NCBI RefSeq assembly: GCF_000757825.1
Contig: NZ_CP009451.1
Span: 2,294,001-2,358,000, forward strand
DNA length: 64,000 nucleotides
Direction of reading: 5' to 3'
Source of the DNA: Cedecea neteri
GTDB lineage: Bacteria > Pseudomonadota > Gammaproteobacteria > Enterobacterales > Enterobacteriaceae
In this document: positions 1-10,371 of the stretch, piece by piece
How positions within the stretch are numbered: the stretch's first letter is position 1
Layout: each line of letters starts with the position of its first letter
Notes under the pieces: model-generated
Databases searched by the model: none
What the model was told of the DNA's origin: nothing
The model's input: the letters and a program-made list of their open reading frames with translations, nothing else
Position numbers and translations under genes: made by a program

Positions 1-1173
1 TATACCTCCGGCTCTACCGGCAAGCCTAAAGGCGTGCTGCACACCACCGGTGGCTATCTCGTTTACGCCGCCAGCACCTTTAAATACGTCTTCGATTACC
101 ATCCGGGTGACGTCTACTGGTGTACGGCGGACGTGGGCTGGGTCACCGGGCACAGCTACCTGCTTTATGGCCCGCTGGCCTGCGGCGCGATCACGCTGAT
201 GTTTGAGGGCGTGCCTAACTGGCCGAAGCCAAACCGCATGGCGCAGGTGGTCGACAAACATAAGGTGAATATTCTCTACACCGCGCCAACCGCCATCCGC
301 GCGCTGATGGCCGAAGGGGATAAGGCCACCGAAGGCACAGACCGCTCTTCGCTGCGCATTCTTGGCTCCGTGGGCGAGCCTATCAACCCGGAAGCCTGGG
401 AGTGGTACTGGAAGCACATCGGCAATGAGAAATGCCCGGTGATGGACACCTGGTGGCAGACGGAAACCGGCGGCTTTATGATCACCCCGCTGCCTGGCGC
501 AACCGAGCTGAAAGCCGGTTCCGCTACCCAGCCGTTCTTTGGCGTTCAGCCCGCGCTGGTCGATAATGAAGGCAACCCGCAACCGGGCGCCACCGAAGGC
601 AATCTGACCATTACCGATTCCTGGCCGGGCCAGGCGCGCACGCTGTTTGGCGACCATGAGCGCTTCGAGCAGACCTACTTCTCCACCTTCAAAAATATGT
701 ATTTCAGCGGTGACGGCGCGCGCCGGGACGAAGACGGCTATTACTGGATAACCGGCCGCGTGGACGACGTGCTGAACGTGTCCGGCCACCGCCTTGGTAC
801 CGCAGAGATCGAGTCGGCGCTGGTGTCCCATCCGAAGATTGCCGAGGCCGCCGTGGTGGGCATTCCACACAACATTAAAGGCCAGGCGATTTACGCCTAC
901 GTGACGCTGAACCACGGCGAAGAGCCGACGCCGGAGCTGTACGCCGAGGTGCGCAACTGGGTACGTAAAGAGATTGGCCCGCTCGCCACGCCGGATGTAC
1001 TGCACTGGACCGACTCGCTGCCGAAAACCCGCTCCGGCAAGATCATGCGTCGCATCCTGCGCAAGATTGCCTCCGGTGACACCAGCAATCTGGGCGATAC
1101 CTCCACCCTCGCCGATCCTGGCGTGGTAGAAAAACTGCTGGAAGAAAAACAGGCGTTAACCATACCTTCGTAA
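1..1173 (+). CDS. acs: Acetyl-CoA synthetase, C-terminal 390 residues (5' end outside window)
   Basis: AMP-forming acetate:CoA ligase, which activates acetate through acetyl-AMP to acetyl-CoA for acetate scavenging. The frame is open from base 1 and begins within the ATP-binding loop [14 protein letters not shown], so roughly the first 40% of a protein of about 650 residues is missing. Visible downstream are the adenylate-binding [10 protein letters not shown] segment, the hinge-region [13 protein letters not shown] motif, and near the C-terminus the [11 protein letters not shown] motif, whose lysine is the conserved catalytic residue that Pat/CobB acetylation controls in the enteric enzyme. 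It is followed by yjcH and actP in the acs-yjcH-actP order of E. coli. The promoter lies upstream of the window. Identification is firm; only completeness is unknown. Confidence 0.98.
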   Translation, partial: YTSGSTGKPKGVLHTTGGYLVYAASTFKYVFDYHPGDVYWCTADVGWVTGHSYLLYGPLACGAITLMFEGVPNWPKPNRMAQVVDKHKVNILYTAPTAIRALMAEGDKATEGTDRSSLRILGSVGEPINPEAWEWYWKHIGNEKCPVMDTWWQTETGGFMITPLPGATELKAGSATQPFFGVQPALVDNEGNPQPGATEGNLTITDSWPGQARTLFGDHERFEQTYFSTFKNMYFSGDGARRDEDGYYWITGRVDDVLNVSGHRLGTAEIESALVSHPKIAEAAVVGIPHNIKGQAIYAYVTLNHGEEPTPELYAEVRNWVRKEIGPLATPDVLHWTDSLPKTRSGKIMRRILRKIASGDTSNLGDTSTLADPGVVEKLLEEKQALTIPS

Positions 1174-1184
1174 CCTTGTTCTCC

Positions 1185-1206
1185 CCCTCTCCCTTCCGGG
1201 AGAGGG
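1185..1206. repeat. CCCTCTCCC-type palindromic repeat, acs-yjcH gap
   Basis: Perfect 9-bp arms CCCTCTCCC and GGGAGAGGG flank TTCC. Related stem sequences recur in the window at 27052-27077 and twice in 48238-48341, all intergenic, so this looks like a dispersed palindromic family. It could form an mRNA hairpin that adjusts acs versus yjcH-actP expression. Confidence 0.65.
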
Positions 1207-1252
1207 AATAACTACAAATACCTACCCTACAAAAACCTCTGGAGATTCTGTG

Positions 1253-3213
<1,961 letters not shown>

Positions 3214-3252
3214 TTAGTAAGCACTTACCGGGGCTATGTCTGCCCCGGTAGG

Positions 3253-3942
3253 TTAAAACATCAGCCAGCTGACCAGCGGCGCAACCAGAACCGTCACCAC
3301 GCCGGACAGCATCATCACCAGGCTGGCAATCACCCCTTCCTGCGGCCCCAGTTCGTAAGAGCGTGCGGTGCCCGCGCCGTGAGAAGCCGCACCGAATCCG
3401 GCACCTTTGGCTATCCCTTCCCTGATCGACAGGCGCAGAAACAGCATGTCGCCTACCGCCATGCCAAACACGCCGGTGATCACCACAAACAGTGCCACCA
3501 GTTCAGGCTCACCGCCGATAGGCTTAGCTGCCGCCAGGGCAAAAGGCGTGGTAATCGAGCGCACCGCGAGGCTGCGTTGAATGCCGTCAGGCAGGGTAAA
3601 TAAGCGGGCCAGCCAAATCGAGCTGGTTACCGCCACAATCATCGCCGTCAGCACGCCTGCGGAAAGCGACATCCAGTGGCGTTTAATTACCCTGAGATTG
3701 TCATAAACCGGCACCGCAAAAGCGATGGTGGCAGGCCCGAGCAGCCACAGCAGCCAGTGCGCCTCGCCCATGTAGTTACTGTAAGAGATGTGCCCGAAAA
3801 CAAGCATTCCCACCAGCAGCACCGGCGTAAAGACCAGCGGCATCAGCGGCAATTTACGAAAGCGGCGATACAGGCGTTTGTTGGCGAAGTAGAAGACCAG
3901 AGTAACCACGAGGCACAGCACGCTGAGCTGAAAATTAGTCAT
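3253..3942 (-). CDS. LrgB/CidB-family membrane protein
   Basis: Second gene of a CidA/CidB (LrgA/LrgB, YohJ/YohK-like) pair. The 229 residues form roughly seven hydrophobic segments; typical LrgB features are the SITTPFALAAAKPIGGEPELVA-type stretch and the AASHGAGTARSYELG motif near the C-terminus. LrgB/CidB proteins are linked in Gram-positive bacteria to murein hydrolase control, cell death and, more recently, to transport of pyruvate or related by-products; the role in enterics is poorly known. The ATG at 3942 overlaps the end of the upstream cidA-like gene by 8 bp, which fixes the start and implies coupling. It converges with actP. Confidence 0.88.
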   Translation of the reverse strand: MTNFQLSVLCLVVTLVFYFANKRLYRRFRKLPLMPLVFTPVLLVGMLVFGHISYSNYMGEAHWLLWLLGPATIAFAVPVYDNLRVIKRHWMSLSAGVLTAMIVAVTSSIWLARLFTLPDGIQRSLAVRSITTPFALAAAKPIGGEPELVALFVVITGVFGMAVGDMLFLRLSIREGIAKGAGFGAASHGAGTARSYELGPQEGVIASLVMMLSGVVTVLVAPLVSWLMF

Positions 3943-4360
3943 TGCGGGACTGCCTGCGGGCTTCGCGAGCCAGCTCAAAGCGGTAAACTTTTTCCACCAC
4001 AAAAGCCGTACTGGCCAGCACCAGCATGGTGCTGACCGCGATCACCGCAAAAATGCGCCAGCCTTCCACCATCAGCAACTGCGAGTAGTTCACCACGGCC
4101 ACCACCGCCGGGACAAAGAACAGCAGCATCTCGGCCAGCAGCCATTTTGACCCTTCCCTGACCCACTTCAGCGGCACGATGCGGCAGACAATCAGCGCCA
4201 GGAGCAGCAGCATTCCCACCAGATTCGCGGGCAGCGGCAGGTGCCCCCACGTGACCAGCTGCTCGGCAAAAACAAAAAGCCCGGCGTACAGGGCCACCTG
4301 CACAGGGACGCGCAGGCTATGAATTACAGCAGGCGTAAAACGACCTAACGCCAAAGCCAT
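3935..4360 (-). CDS. LrgA/CidA-family holin-like membrane protein
   Basis: Holin-like membrane protein of 141 residues with four hydrophobic helices and a charged C-terminal tail (ELAREARRQSRND). The conserved LrgA core LPLPANLVGMLLLLALI is present at about residues 49-65. It is the first gene of the pair with the LrgB-type gene. A longer frame opens at 4435, but the ATG at 4360 has a good GGAG site seven bases upstream and gives the usual family length. A LysR gene is divergently oriented about 100 bp away, the arrangement of cid-type loci with a CidR regulator. YohJ of E. coli is a paralogue, so I assign no symbol. Confidence 0.85.
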   Translation of the reverse strand: MALALGRFTPAVIHSLRVPVQVALYAGLFVFAEQLVTWGHLPLPANLVGMLLLLALIVCRIVPLKWVREGSKWLLAEMLLFFVPAVVAVVNYSQLLMVEGWRIFAVIAVSTMLVLASTAFVVEKVYRFELAREARRQSRND

Positions 4361-4461
4361 GATGTGTGCTCCAGAAAAAATACCAGCCCCAATTATAGAG
4401 AGCGGTTCATCGCTACTGAAATGAATTAAAATCATTGCAGGTATAGTTAATGGGAATAGTT

Positions 4462-5361
4462 ATGGACATCAGAACGCTGCGTTATTTCGTTGAGGTTGTA
4501 CGCCAGCAGAGCTTCACTCGTGCGGCGGAGAAGATGTTCGTCACGCAGCCCACCATCAGTAAAATGCTGCGTAACCTTGAGGATGAGCTGAACTGCACGC
4601 TGCTGATCCGCGACGGCCGCCGCCTGCTGCTGACCGACACCGGCCAGGTGGTGTTCCAGCGCGGGCTGGCAATTCTGGCCGAGTTTCGCCAGCTTGAGGC
4701 CGAGCTAAGCGACATCAAACAGCTCACCAACGGCGTGCTGCGTCTTGGCATTCCACCGATGGTCGGCACCCTGATGACCGGCCCGATAGGCGTGTATCAG
4801 CACCGCTATCCCGGCGTGGAGTTTAAGATTTCCGAGTTCGGCGGCCTGACGGTGCAGCAGGCGGTGCTCAACGGCGACCTCGATCTCGCGGTGACGGCGA
4901 TGCCGATAGAAGACGAAGACGCACTGACGGTAATGCCGCTGTTCCGCCATCCGCTCTGCGTGCTGGTGCCCCGCTCCGGCCCGTGGATTGGCCGCACAAG
5001 CGTTGACCCGGCCGAGCTGGCCGAACACCCGCTGCTTATTTACAACGAAGATTTCTCCCTCAGCCGCCAGCTTATGCAGCTGTTTGCCGACAACGGCTTC
5101 ACCCCGCGTATTGCGGTGCGCAGCGGGCAGTGGGATTTTCTGGCGGCGATGGTTCAGGGCGGCGTGGGGATTGCCGTGCTGCCGGAGCCAATTTGCCGCA
5201 AGCTCGACCACGCCACGCTGATGTGGCTGCCGCTAAACAGTAATCTAAGCTGGCAGTTAGGAATGATTTGGCGTGAAGGGGTTTATATTTCGCAGAGCGC
5301 GCAGGCGTGGATTGATTGCTGCAAGGAGTTCTGGCCGGAGATTGAAACCGGCCAGAACTAA
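4462..5361 (+). CDS. LysR-family regulator beside the CidAB-like pair
   Basis: LysR-type transcription factor of 299 residues: an N-terminal winged HTH (MDIRTLRYFVEVVRQQSFTR at the start, with TQPTISKMLRNLEDEL as the recognition region) and a periplasmic-binding-like effector domain from about residue 90. It is transcribed away from the cidA-like gene, so it probably controls that pair from the intervening 100 bp. In staphylococci the CidR regulator of cidABC is a LysR protein that responds to acetate, which makes its position next to acs-actP suggestive. Start is uncertain: ATG 4450 (four residues longer) is also possible; ATG 4462 has GGGA six bases upstream. Its target and ligand are inferred. 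Confidence 0.85.
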   Translation: MDIRTLRYFVEVVRQQSFTRAAEKMFVTQPTISKMLRNLEDELNCTLLIRDGRRLLLTDTGQVVFQRGLAILAEFRQLEAELSDIKQLTNGVLRLGIPPMVGTLMTGPIGVYQHRYPGVEFKISEFGGLTVQQAVLNGDLDLAVTAMPIEDEDALTVMPLFRHPLCVLVPRSGPWIGRTSVDPAELAEHPLLIYNEDFSLSRQLMQLFADNGFTPRIAVRSGQWDFLAAMVQGGVGIAVLPEPICRKLDHATLMWLPLNSNLSWQLGMIWREGVYISQSAQAWIDCCKEFWPEIETGQN

Positions 5362-5366
5362 CGCGG

Positions 5367-7013
5367 TTACTCTTTCTCGATCAGCAGCGCTTCCAGCAGG
5401 TCGAGATCGTGCAGGAGTTTCTGCAGGGTCTCGTTGCTGATTTGCTGCGTGGCGCGAAGATGGTAAAGCTCGGCGCGCTCCGAACGCAGCGCCGTCAGGC
5501 GGAAGCGGCGCTCAAGGTTTTCTTCAAGCTCGCTGCTTTCGACGTCGTTGCGCCCGTCTGCGCGGCGGCGTAGGTTGCCGATAACCCGCGAACTCACCTC
5601 TTTCAGCAGCTGGTCGTCGATGTTCTCTTTGCTGTCGACGGCCAGCCGTTCCTCCATTTTCTGGATAGCGACAATCGCCACTTCGGCGGTCGCGGAACGG
5701 GCCAGACGCTCTTCTTTACGCGCTAAAGACTTATCCCCTACCTCAACGTTTCGCAGCAGAATCGGCAGCATGATAACCCCGGCAAACAGCGAGAACAGGA
5801 TCACGCCTGCGGAGAGGAAAATCAGCTCATAGCGCGCCGGGAATGGCGTGCCGTCGTTCAGGAACAGCGGGATAGACAGCACACCGGCCAGGGTAATCGC
5901 CCCACGCACGCCGGCGAAAGAGGCGATACCCAGCTCGCGGGTAGTGAAGAAGCCGAACTCCAGCGGGCGCTTTTTCATAAAGCGCAGGCTGATGCGCTTC
6001 ATCGACCACAGCCACAGGAATCGCACCGCAATCAGCGCGAAATAAATCATGCCGACGTCGAGGAATAGCATCCACAGTTCAACGTTCGGATCGGCATTGG
6101 CCGCCGCGACGGACGTCTCGAGAATGCCCGGCAACTGCAGGCCTAACAGCAGGAAGACCATGCCGTTAAATACAAACTCCAGCATCGCCCAGACGCTGTT
6201 CGCACGCAGGCGCATAGTCAGCGGCGCGCTGCGCAGAACGCCGGAGCGGGTGATGGTCATCCCTGCGGCCACTGCGGCCAGGATGCCGGAAACCCCGATA
6301 TGCTCGGCAATCAGATAAGAAGCGAACGGCAGCAGCAGCAGCAGCAGAATCTGAGTTGCCGGTTCATCGCCGCTCCAGCGGCTCATCAGGCGCAGCGATT
6401 TCCCGTACAGCCAGCTGACCGCGATACCCGCCAGCAGGCCACCCACGGCAACCTTGAAGAATTCGAGCGATGCCCCGCCAACGCTAAAGGCCATCGCCCC
6501 AATGGCGACCGCGACAGCAAGCTTCAGGGACACCAGGCCGGAGGCGTCGTTCATCAGCGCTTCTCCCTGCAAAATGCCCATGATTTTCTTAGGAATACGC
6601 CCTTCGCCCACGATGCCGGAAAGCGCCACGGCGTCCGTCGGTGACAGCACGGCGGCCAGCGCAAAAGCAGGCACCAGCGGAATACCCGGTACCAGGAAGT
6701 AAATCAGGAACCCGATGCCGACCACGGTGACCAGCACCAGCACCAGCGCCAGGCCAATAATTTCCCGGCCATGGTGCAGAAACTCATGGGTTGGCGTCTT
6801 CCAGCCGTCGGCAAACAGCAGCGGCGGAATGAACAGGACCAGGAACAGTTCAGGGTCAAATTCGACGTGCAGGCCAAAGTGCGGCCAGGCAAGCAGGGCC
6901 CCAATGGCGATTTGCATTAACGGCAGCGGGATCTGAAACGGCAACATACGTGTTACCACCCCAGAGAGGGAGACCACGAGGGTCATAATCAAGATTGTGA
7001 AGAAAATTTCCAT
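5367..7013 (-). CDS. yjcE: CPA1-family Na+/H+ antiporter YjcE
   Basis: Putative sodium (or potassium)/proton exchanger of the inner membrane, 548 residues against 549 in E. coli. The first 400 or so residues hold about 12 helices. Features of the CPA1 fold include FIPPLLFADGW near the substrate path, LAAVLSPTDAVA (the TD motif of the unwound helix), GEALMNDASGLV (the ND pair expected to bind the ion) and the FAGVRGAITLAG segment. A cytoplasmic tail of about 130 charged residues ends the protein. It is convergent with the LysR gene (5-bp gap) and stands alone, upstream of nothing in an operon. E. coli has yjcF between this gene and actP; here the CidAB locus takes that place. Confidence 0.95.
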   Translation of the reverse strand: MEIFFTILIMTLVVSLSGVVTRMLPFQIPLPLMQIAIGALLAWPHFGLHVEFDPELFLVLFIPPLLFADGWKTPTHEFLHHGREIIGLALVLVLVTVVGIGFLIYFLVPGIPLVPAFALAAVLSPTDAVALSGIVGEGRIPKKIMGILQGEALMNDASGLVSLKLAVAVAIGAMAFSVGGASLEFFKVAVGGLLAGIAVSWLYGKSLRLMSRWSGDEPATQILLLLLLPFASYLIAEHIGVSGILAAVAAGMTITRSGVLRSAPLTMRLRANSVWAMLEFVFNGMVFLLLGLQLPGILETSVAAANADPNVELWMLFLDVGMIYFALIAVRFLWLWSMKRISLRFMKKRPLEFGFFTTRELGIASFAGVRGAITLAGVLSIPLFLNDGTPFPARYELIFLSAGVILFSLFAGVIMLPILLRNVEVGDKSLARKEERLARSATAEVAIVAIQKMEERLAVDSKENIDDQLLKEVSSRVIGNLRRRADGRNDVESSELEENLERRFRLTALRSERAELYHLRATQQISNETLQKLLHDLDLLEALLIEKE

Positions 7014-7162
7014 GTTTTCCCTGAACGTGATGTGTGATTTGAAGCGTCACCTTTGGAGGTTGTTTTAATAATAAAACAACTTTTTTCATCACATTGGAAC
7101 CGGAAATACCCGAAGTGGGCAAAAGCGGCGGGTTACGGAGCGCAACCCGCACGAATTGAAAA

Positions 7163-8512
7163 TCAGATAGCCCAGCCGCCGGCGTAGAACGCCACCAGCG
7201 CAACGGCGATAACCACGGTACCGACGTTCAGCTTGCGCCATTCACCGGATACCACGCGGCCGATAACCAAAGAAGCGAAACCGATCATGATGCCGGTCAC
7301 GATGTTACAGGTCAGCACGATGAATACCGCAGTAATCAGCCCGGCCATCGCATCCACGAAGTCCGCAAAGTCGATTTTGGCAACGTTGCTCAGCATCAGC
7401 AGGCCAACATACATCAGCGCAGGCGCCGTGGCGTAGGCAGGTACCAGATAGGAAAGCGGAGACAGGAACAGGATCAGCAGGAACAGCACACCAACGACGA
7501 TCGCGGTCAGGCCGGTTTTACCACCTGCTGCCGTACCCGCTGCAGACTCGATATAAACCGCTGCCGGGGCTGCGCCCACCAGGCCAGAGAACACGCTGCT
7601 CAGGGAGTCGGTGGTCAGCGCTTTGCCGCCGTCGATGATTTGGCCGTCTTTGTCCAGCAGGTTTGCCTGACCGGCAACTGCACGGATAGTCCCGGTGGCG
7701 TCAAACACCGCGGTCATCACCAGCGCCAGCACGCTTGGCAGCACAATCGGGTTCAGCGCGCCCATGATGTCCAGGCTGCCAATCAGCGAGTTGCCTTTGT
7801 CATCGCTCAGCGACGGCATGGCGAAGATACCGGAGAAGTGAACGTTCGGGTCAAAAATCAGGCCAACGATGGACACGCCGATAATCGTCAGCAGAATGCC
7901 GCCCGGCACCTTCAGTTTTTCCAGACCGATGATCACCGCCAGGCCAATCAGCGACATGATAACCGGGAAGCTGGCAAAGTGGCCCAGCGCAACCGGCAGC
8001 CCGTCCAGCGGGTTTTTAATCACCAGGCCGACGCCATTTGCGGCAATCAGCAGCAGGAACAGGCCGATACCAATCCCGGTGCCGTGCGCCACGCCCATCG
8101 GCAAATTGCGCAGAATCCAGCTACGAATGCCGGTGGCAGAGATAAGGGTAAACAGGACGCCCATCAGGAACACCGCGCCAAGCGCGACCGGCACGCTGAT
8201 GTGCTGGCCGAGTACCAGGCTAAAGGCGGTGAAGGCGGTCAGCGAGATGGCGCAGCCGATAGCCAGAGGCAGGTTGGCCCACAGGCCCATAACGATGGAG
8301 CCCACGCCCGCCACCAGGCAGGTCGCCACGAAGACCGCCGTTGGTGGGAAACCCGCTTTACCGAGCATGCCCGGCACAACGATGACGGAGTAGACCATGG
8401 CCAGGAAGGTCGTCAGACCGGCGACAACTTCCTGACGCACGTTACTGCCACGTGCAGAAATTTTGAACCAGGCGTCGAGCGAACCGCCGGCACGCGGAGA
8501 AGGTGTAGACAT
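7163..8512 (-). CDS. ghxP: Guanine/hypoxanthine permease GhxP
   Basis: High-affinity purine base:H+ symporter of the AzgA-like branch of the NCS2/NAT family; 449 residues as in E. coli GhxP (YjcD). The N-terminus is hydrophilic (to about residue 25), followed by about 12-14 helices; [18 protein letters not shown], the [18 protein letters not shown] region and [16 protein letters not shown] are family-conserved stretches carrying substrate- and proton-linked acidic residues. It follows yjcE in the E. coli order. The upstream region has PurR-like operators (see 8627-8787). The ATG at 8512 has an AGGGGA ribosome site that lies in the loop of a small hairpin (8517-8536). Confidence 0.96.
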   Translation of the reverse strand: MSTPSPRAGGSLDAWFKISARGSNVRQEVVAGLTTFLAMVYSVIVVPGMLGKAGFPPTAVFVATCLVAGVGSIVMGLWANLPLAIGCAISLTAFTAFSLVLGQHISVPVALGAVFLMGVLFTLISATGIRSWILRNLPMGVAHGTGIGIGLFLLLIAANGVGLVIKNPLDGLPVALGHFASFPVIMSLIGLAVIIGLEKLKVPGGILLTIIGVSIVGLIFDPNVHFSGIFAMPSLSDDKGNSLIGSLDIMGALNPIVLPSVLALVMTAVFDATGTIRAVAGQANLLDKDGQIIDGGKALTTDSLSSVFSGLVGAAPAAVYIESAAGTAAGGKTGLTAIVVGVLFLLILFLSPLSYLVPAYATAPALMYVGLLMLSNVAKIDFADFVDAMAGLITAVFIVLTCNIVTGIMIGFASLVIGRVVSGEWRKLNVGTVVIAVALVAFYAGGWAI

Positions 8513-8516
8513 AGTG

Positions 8517-8536
8517 AAAAATCCCCTGAGATTTTT
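8517..8536 (-). promoter_or_regulatory. Small hairpin presenting the ghxP ribosome binding site
   Basis: On the minus strand AAAAATC and GATTTTT can pair around a 6-base loop that overlaps the AGGGGA Shine-Dalgarno sequence, just ahead of the ghxP start. Displaying the site in a loop would favour, not block, initiation. Seen in sequence only; function is inferred. Confidence 0.35.
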
Positions 8537-8602
8537 AGAATGACGTTTGCCCGGGTGGTGGACAACCCGCTGCCAGTTAAACGTTGTCTCCCTGCGCTAC
8601 GA

Positions 8603-8666
8603 TTGTGACAAAGGGGTGTCACAAAAAAGCAATCGTTTAACTCCACACGGACAAATCGGTGTCACA
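8603..8666. repeat. Inverted repeat and duplicated block upstream of ghxP
   Basis: TTGTGAC (8603-8609) and GTCACAA (8618-8624) form a perfect inverted repeat around 8 bases. The block ACAAA-N2-GGTGTCACA occurs twice, at 8608-8623 and 8651-8666, and each copy is followed a few bases later by a PurR-like AAGCAA-CG sequence, so a unit of about 35 bp looks duplicated. The half-sites TGTGA and TCACA resemble CRP half-sites but with 10 rather than 6 bases between them. Confidence 0.6.
8627..8642. promoter_or_regulatory. PurR-like box 1 (ghxP)
   Basis: AAGCAATCGTTTAACT fits the PurR consensus ANGCAANCGNTTNCNT at all but one fixed position. It lies about 115 bp upstream of the ghxP start, in the right place to repress a purine permease when guanine or hypoxanthine is plentiful. 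Confidence 0.5.
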
Positions 8667-8672
8667 GAATGA

Positions 8673-8688
8673 AAGCAAACGATTATCC
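8673..8688. promoter_or_regulatory. PurR-like box 2 (ghxP)
   Basis: AAGCAAACGATTATCC matches the left half and centre of the PurR consensus and misses two fixed positions on the right. It follows the second copy of the duplicated block, so it is probably a copy of box 1 or its source. Confidence 0.4.
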
Positions 8689-8771
8689 AGCCTTCCTGAC
8701 GGGATTTTCAACTTAACTTTTGCCCTTTTCGCGGAAAATGTGCTCAGCTGATGAATTAATCGCCTCATGGT

Positions 8772-8787
8772 GCGCAAACGTTATCGT
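8772..8787. promoter_or_regulatory. PurR-like box 3
   Basis: GCGCAAACGTTATCGT has the full GCAAACG core and a close right half. It lies between ghxP and the glutathione transferase gene, 260 bp from ghxP, so it may act on a distant promoter or by looping with the other boxes. Apart from the boxes and repeats, nothing coding is seen in 8513-8856. Confidence 0.45.
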
Positions 8788-8856
8788 CAATGCGCAATTT
8801 CGCAACAAAATCGTAAATTATCGGGCTGGCTTTCTCTCCTTTTATCCCCGCGGCGA

Positions 8857-9525
8857 TCACGTGCCGGGGATCTCAAAAGGGCCACCCTGATTCAGCGCTC
8901 GCTGCCAGGCAGGACGTGTTTGCACATTTTTCATCCATGCCTGAGTGTGCGGCATATCGTTCACCTCACCTCGTGCCAGGAGCGCGGCCACGGGGAAGCT
9001 CATCTGAATATCTGCCGCGCTAAACTGCGGCCCGGCAAACCAGCGGTTCTGCTTCAGGTAATCTTCAATGAAGCGGGCATGGGTGGCGATTTGCTTGTTG
9101 AGCCAGGCTTTCTGCACGCCCTGCCCCAACGCTTTGCCCACCGGGCGTAACGGCCAGGGAACCGGCGCTTTGCCGAGGCTGCCAAACACCAGCTTCATTA
9201 ATAGCAGCGGCATCAACGATCCTTCCGCGTAATGCAGCCAAAAGCGGTACTGGATCTTGTCGTCAATCTCCTGCGGCTTCAGGCGGCTTTCGCTATCGTA
9301 GGCCTCCTGCAGGTATTCAAGAATCGCGCCTGACTCGGCGAGGATATGGCCGTTATCTTCTACCACCGGGGATTTACCCAGCGGATGAATCTTTTTCAAC
9401 GTTTCCGGGGCGAGCATGGTGGACTCCCGCTGGTAACGCACGATCTGGTAGGGCTGCGCCAGCTCTTCCAGCATCCAAAGTACGCGCTGGGAGCGAGAGT
9501 TATTGAGGTGATGAACCGTTAGCAT
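8857..9525 (-). CDS. Glutathione S-transferase family protein
   Basis: Cytosolic GST-fold protein of 222 residues. The thioredoxin-like N-terminal domain (1-80) begins with HHLNNSRSQRVLWMLEEL, carrying the usual Asn/Ser-Arg-Ser region that contacts glutathione, and contains the cis-proline loop GKSPVVE followed by ESGAILEYL. The rest is the helical GST C-terminal domain, with FSAADIQMSFP as the N-capping box. The long hydrophobic stretch PLLLMKLVFGSL and the closing residues FEIPGT resemble the fungal Gtt1-type branch. It sits alone between ghxP and sraL; K-12 has no gene here that I recall. Substrate unknown. Being next to soxRS hints at oxidative or electrophile stress, but no SoxS box was identified. 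Confidence 0.88.
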   Translation of the reverse strand: MLTVHHLNNSRSQRVLWMLEELAQPYQIVRYQRESTMLAPETLKKIHPLGKSPVVEDNGHILAESGAILEYLQEAYDSESRLKPQEIDDKIQYRFWLHYAEGSLMPLLLMKLVFGSLGKAPVPWPLRPVGKALGQGVQKAWLNKQIATHARFIEDYLKQNRWFAGPQFSAADIQMSFPVAALLARGEVNDMPHTQAWMKNVQTRPAWQRALNQGGPFEIPGT

Positions 9526-9639
9526 GGGGTAACCCTATGTTTAGCCAAATGGAATAACTATAGGAAAGTCGGCCGCGAATCACATGTCAAAAAAATGAAC
9601 AAAAAAAGACCAATTGACCTTGCAAAGTGAAGGGGCGGA

Positions 9640-9650
9640 CCTACACTTAA
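9640..9650 (+). promoter_or_regulatory. Sigma-S-type -10 element for SraL
   Basis: CCTACACTTAA matches the extended sigma-S -10 consensus KCTAYACTTAA at every position except the first K. There is no well-spaced -35 hexamer (TTGACC at 9614 would leave 22 bases). Transcription would start near 9656, at the expected beginning of SraL, which is known to be RpoS-dependent in Salmonella. Confidence 0.65.
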
Positions 9651-9655
9651 ATTGT

Positions 9656-9820
9656 CGGTGCAGACCGGAACCTCCAAAGTCAGTGAAGTATGTACGTATG
9701 TATGTGTAAGCGTTATCGAGGGGTGCCGACGTCGGGGGAAACCCTCCTGTCAGAACGGGATAGAGCGAAAGACAAAGACCGGAAAACAACTAAAGCGCCC
9801 TTGTGGCGCTTTAGTTTTTT
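9656..9820 (+). ncRNA. sraL: SraL (RyjA) small RNA
   Basis: Trans-acting, Hfq/ProQ-linked stationary-phase small RNA; in Salmonella it represses tig (trigger factor) and protects rho mRNA. It is placed here because it lies between soxR and ghxP, runs antisense towards the soxR 3' end exactly as in E. coli, starts behind a sigma-S -10 element and ends in a strong intrinsic terminator. The length, about 165 nt, is somewhat above the roughly 140 nt reported for E. coli; the 5' end is inferred. No open frame in the stretch looks coding. The remainder of the 9526-9835 gap holds nothing else I can identify. Confidence 0.75.
9791..9820 (+). terminator. Intrinsic terminator of SraL (shared region with soxR 3' end)
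   Basis: Perfect 9-bp stem TAAAGCGCC/GGCGCTTTA with loop CTTGT followed by GTTTTTT. Read from the other strand it is followed by GTTGTTTT and may also end the convergent soxR transcript, whose stop codon is 16 bp away. Confidence 0.88.
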
Positions 9821-9835
9821 GTCTGGAAGCTAATG

Positions 9836-10291
9836 CTAATCCTCCAGCAACCGTGCGCCAGTCCCCTGCTCGCCCAGCTTGTCTCCGGGGTTACGCAGCG
9901 GGCAATCCGCCCCGGATAAACAGCCACAGCCAATGCAGCCGTTCAGCTCGTCACGCAGCGCGGTCAGCGTATCAATGCGGTGATTTAATTCCTCGCGCCA
10001 TTGCGACGAAAGCTTCTTCCAGTCGTTTTTGTTGATTGAGTGCCCGTCGGGCAGCACGCCAAAGGCGTCGCCAACGGTACTGAGCGGAATGCCGATGCGC
10101 TGGGCGATTTTGATTATCGCCACCGTACGCAGCACATCACGCTGATAACGTCGCTGATTACCTGAGTTTCGTGTGCTTTTAATCAGGCCTTTGCTTTCAT
10201 AAAAGTGGAGCGCGGAGACGGCCACGCCGCTGCGCTTCGCCACTTCACCGGGCGTTAACAGCGTTTTTATTCGGGGCAATTTCTTTTCCAT
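9836..10291 (-). CDS. soxR: Redox-sensing MerR-family activator SoxR
   Basis: Homodimeric [2Fe-2S] transcription activator that senses redox-cycling drugs and nitric oxide and switches on soxS. The 151 residues show a MerR winged HTH ([24 protein letters not shown]), a dimerisation helix, and the cluster-binding motif [12 protein letters not shown] (C-X2-C-X-C-X5-C) at about residues 119-130. It is divergent from soxS with the 18-bp SoxR operator between them. The last 25 residues form a short tail beyond the cluster, as usual. Its 3' end faces sraL. Confidence 0.98.
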   Translation of the reverse strand: MEKKLPRIKTLLTPGEVAKRSGVAVSALHFYESKGLIKSTRNSGNQRRYQRDVLRTVAIIKIAQRIGIPLSTVGDAFGVLPDGHSINKNDWKKLSSQWREELNHRIDTLTALRDELNGCIGCGCLSGADCPLRNPGDKLGEQGTGARLLED

Positions 10292-10298
10292 AATGCTC

Positions 10299-10329
10299 TT
10301 TACCTCAAGTTAACTTGAGGAATTATACT
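10299..10329 (+). promoter_or_regulatory. soxS promoter with SoxR operator
   Basis: A perfect 18-bp palindrome, CCTCAAGTTAACTTGAGG (10303-10320), lies between -35 TTTACC (10299-10304) and -10 TATACT (10324-10329). The spacer is 19 bp, the overlong spacing that SoxR corrects by twisting DNA. This is the classical MerR-family arrangement. Confidence 0.92.
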
Positions 10330-10371
10330 CCGGCTCAACGAAACAAGCTAACCCGGAAATGAGGACGACTC

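Noticed and set aside
3226-3250. Hairpin between actP and cidB as a terminator
   Set aside because: Good stem (TACCGGGGC/GCCCCGGTA) but no T run on either strand; left unassigned.
7640-8608. 322-codon frame opposite ghxP
   Set aside because: Antisense shadow, Arg/His/Gln-rich, with no ribosome site.
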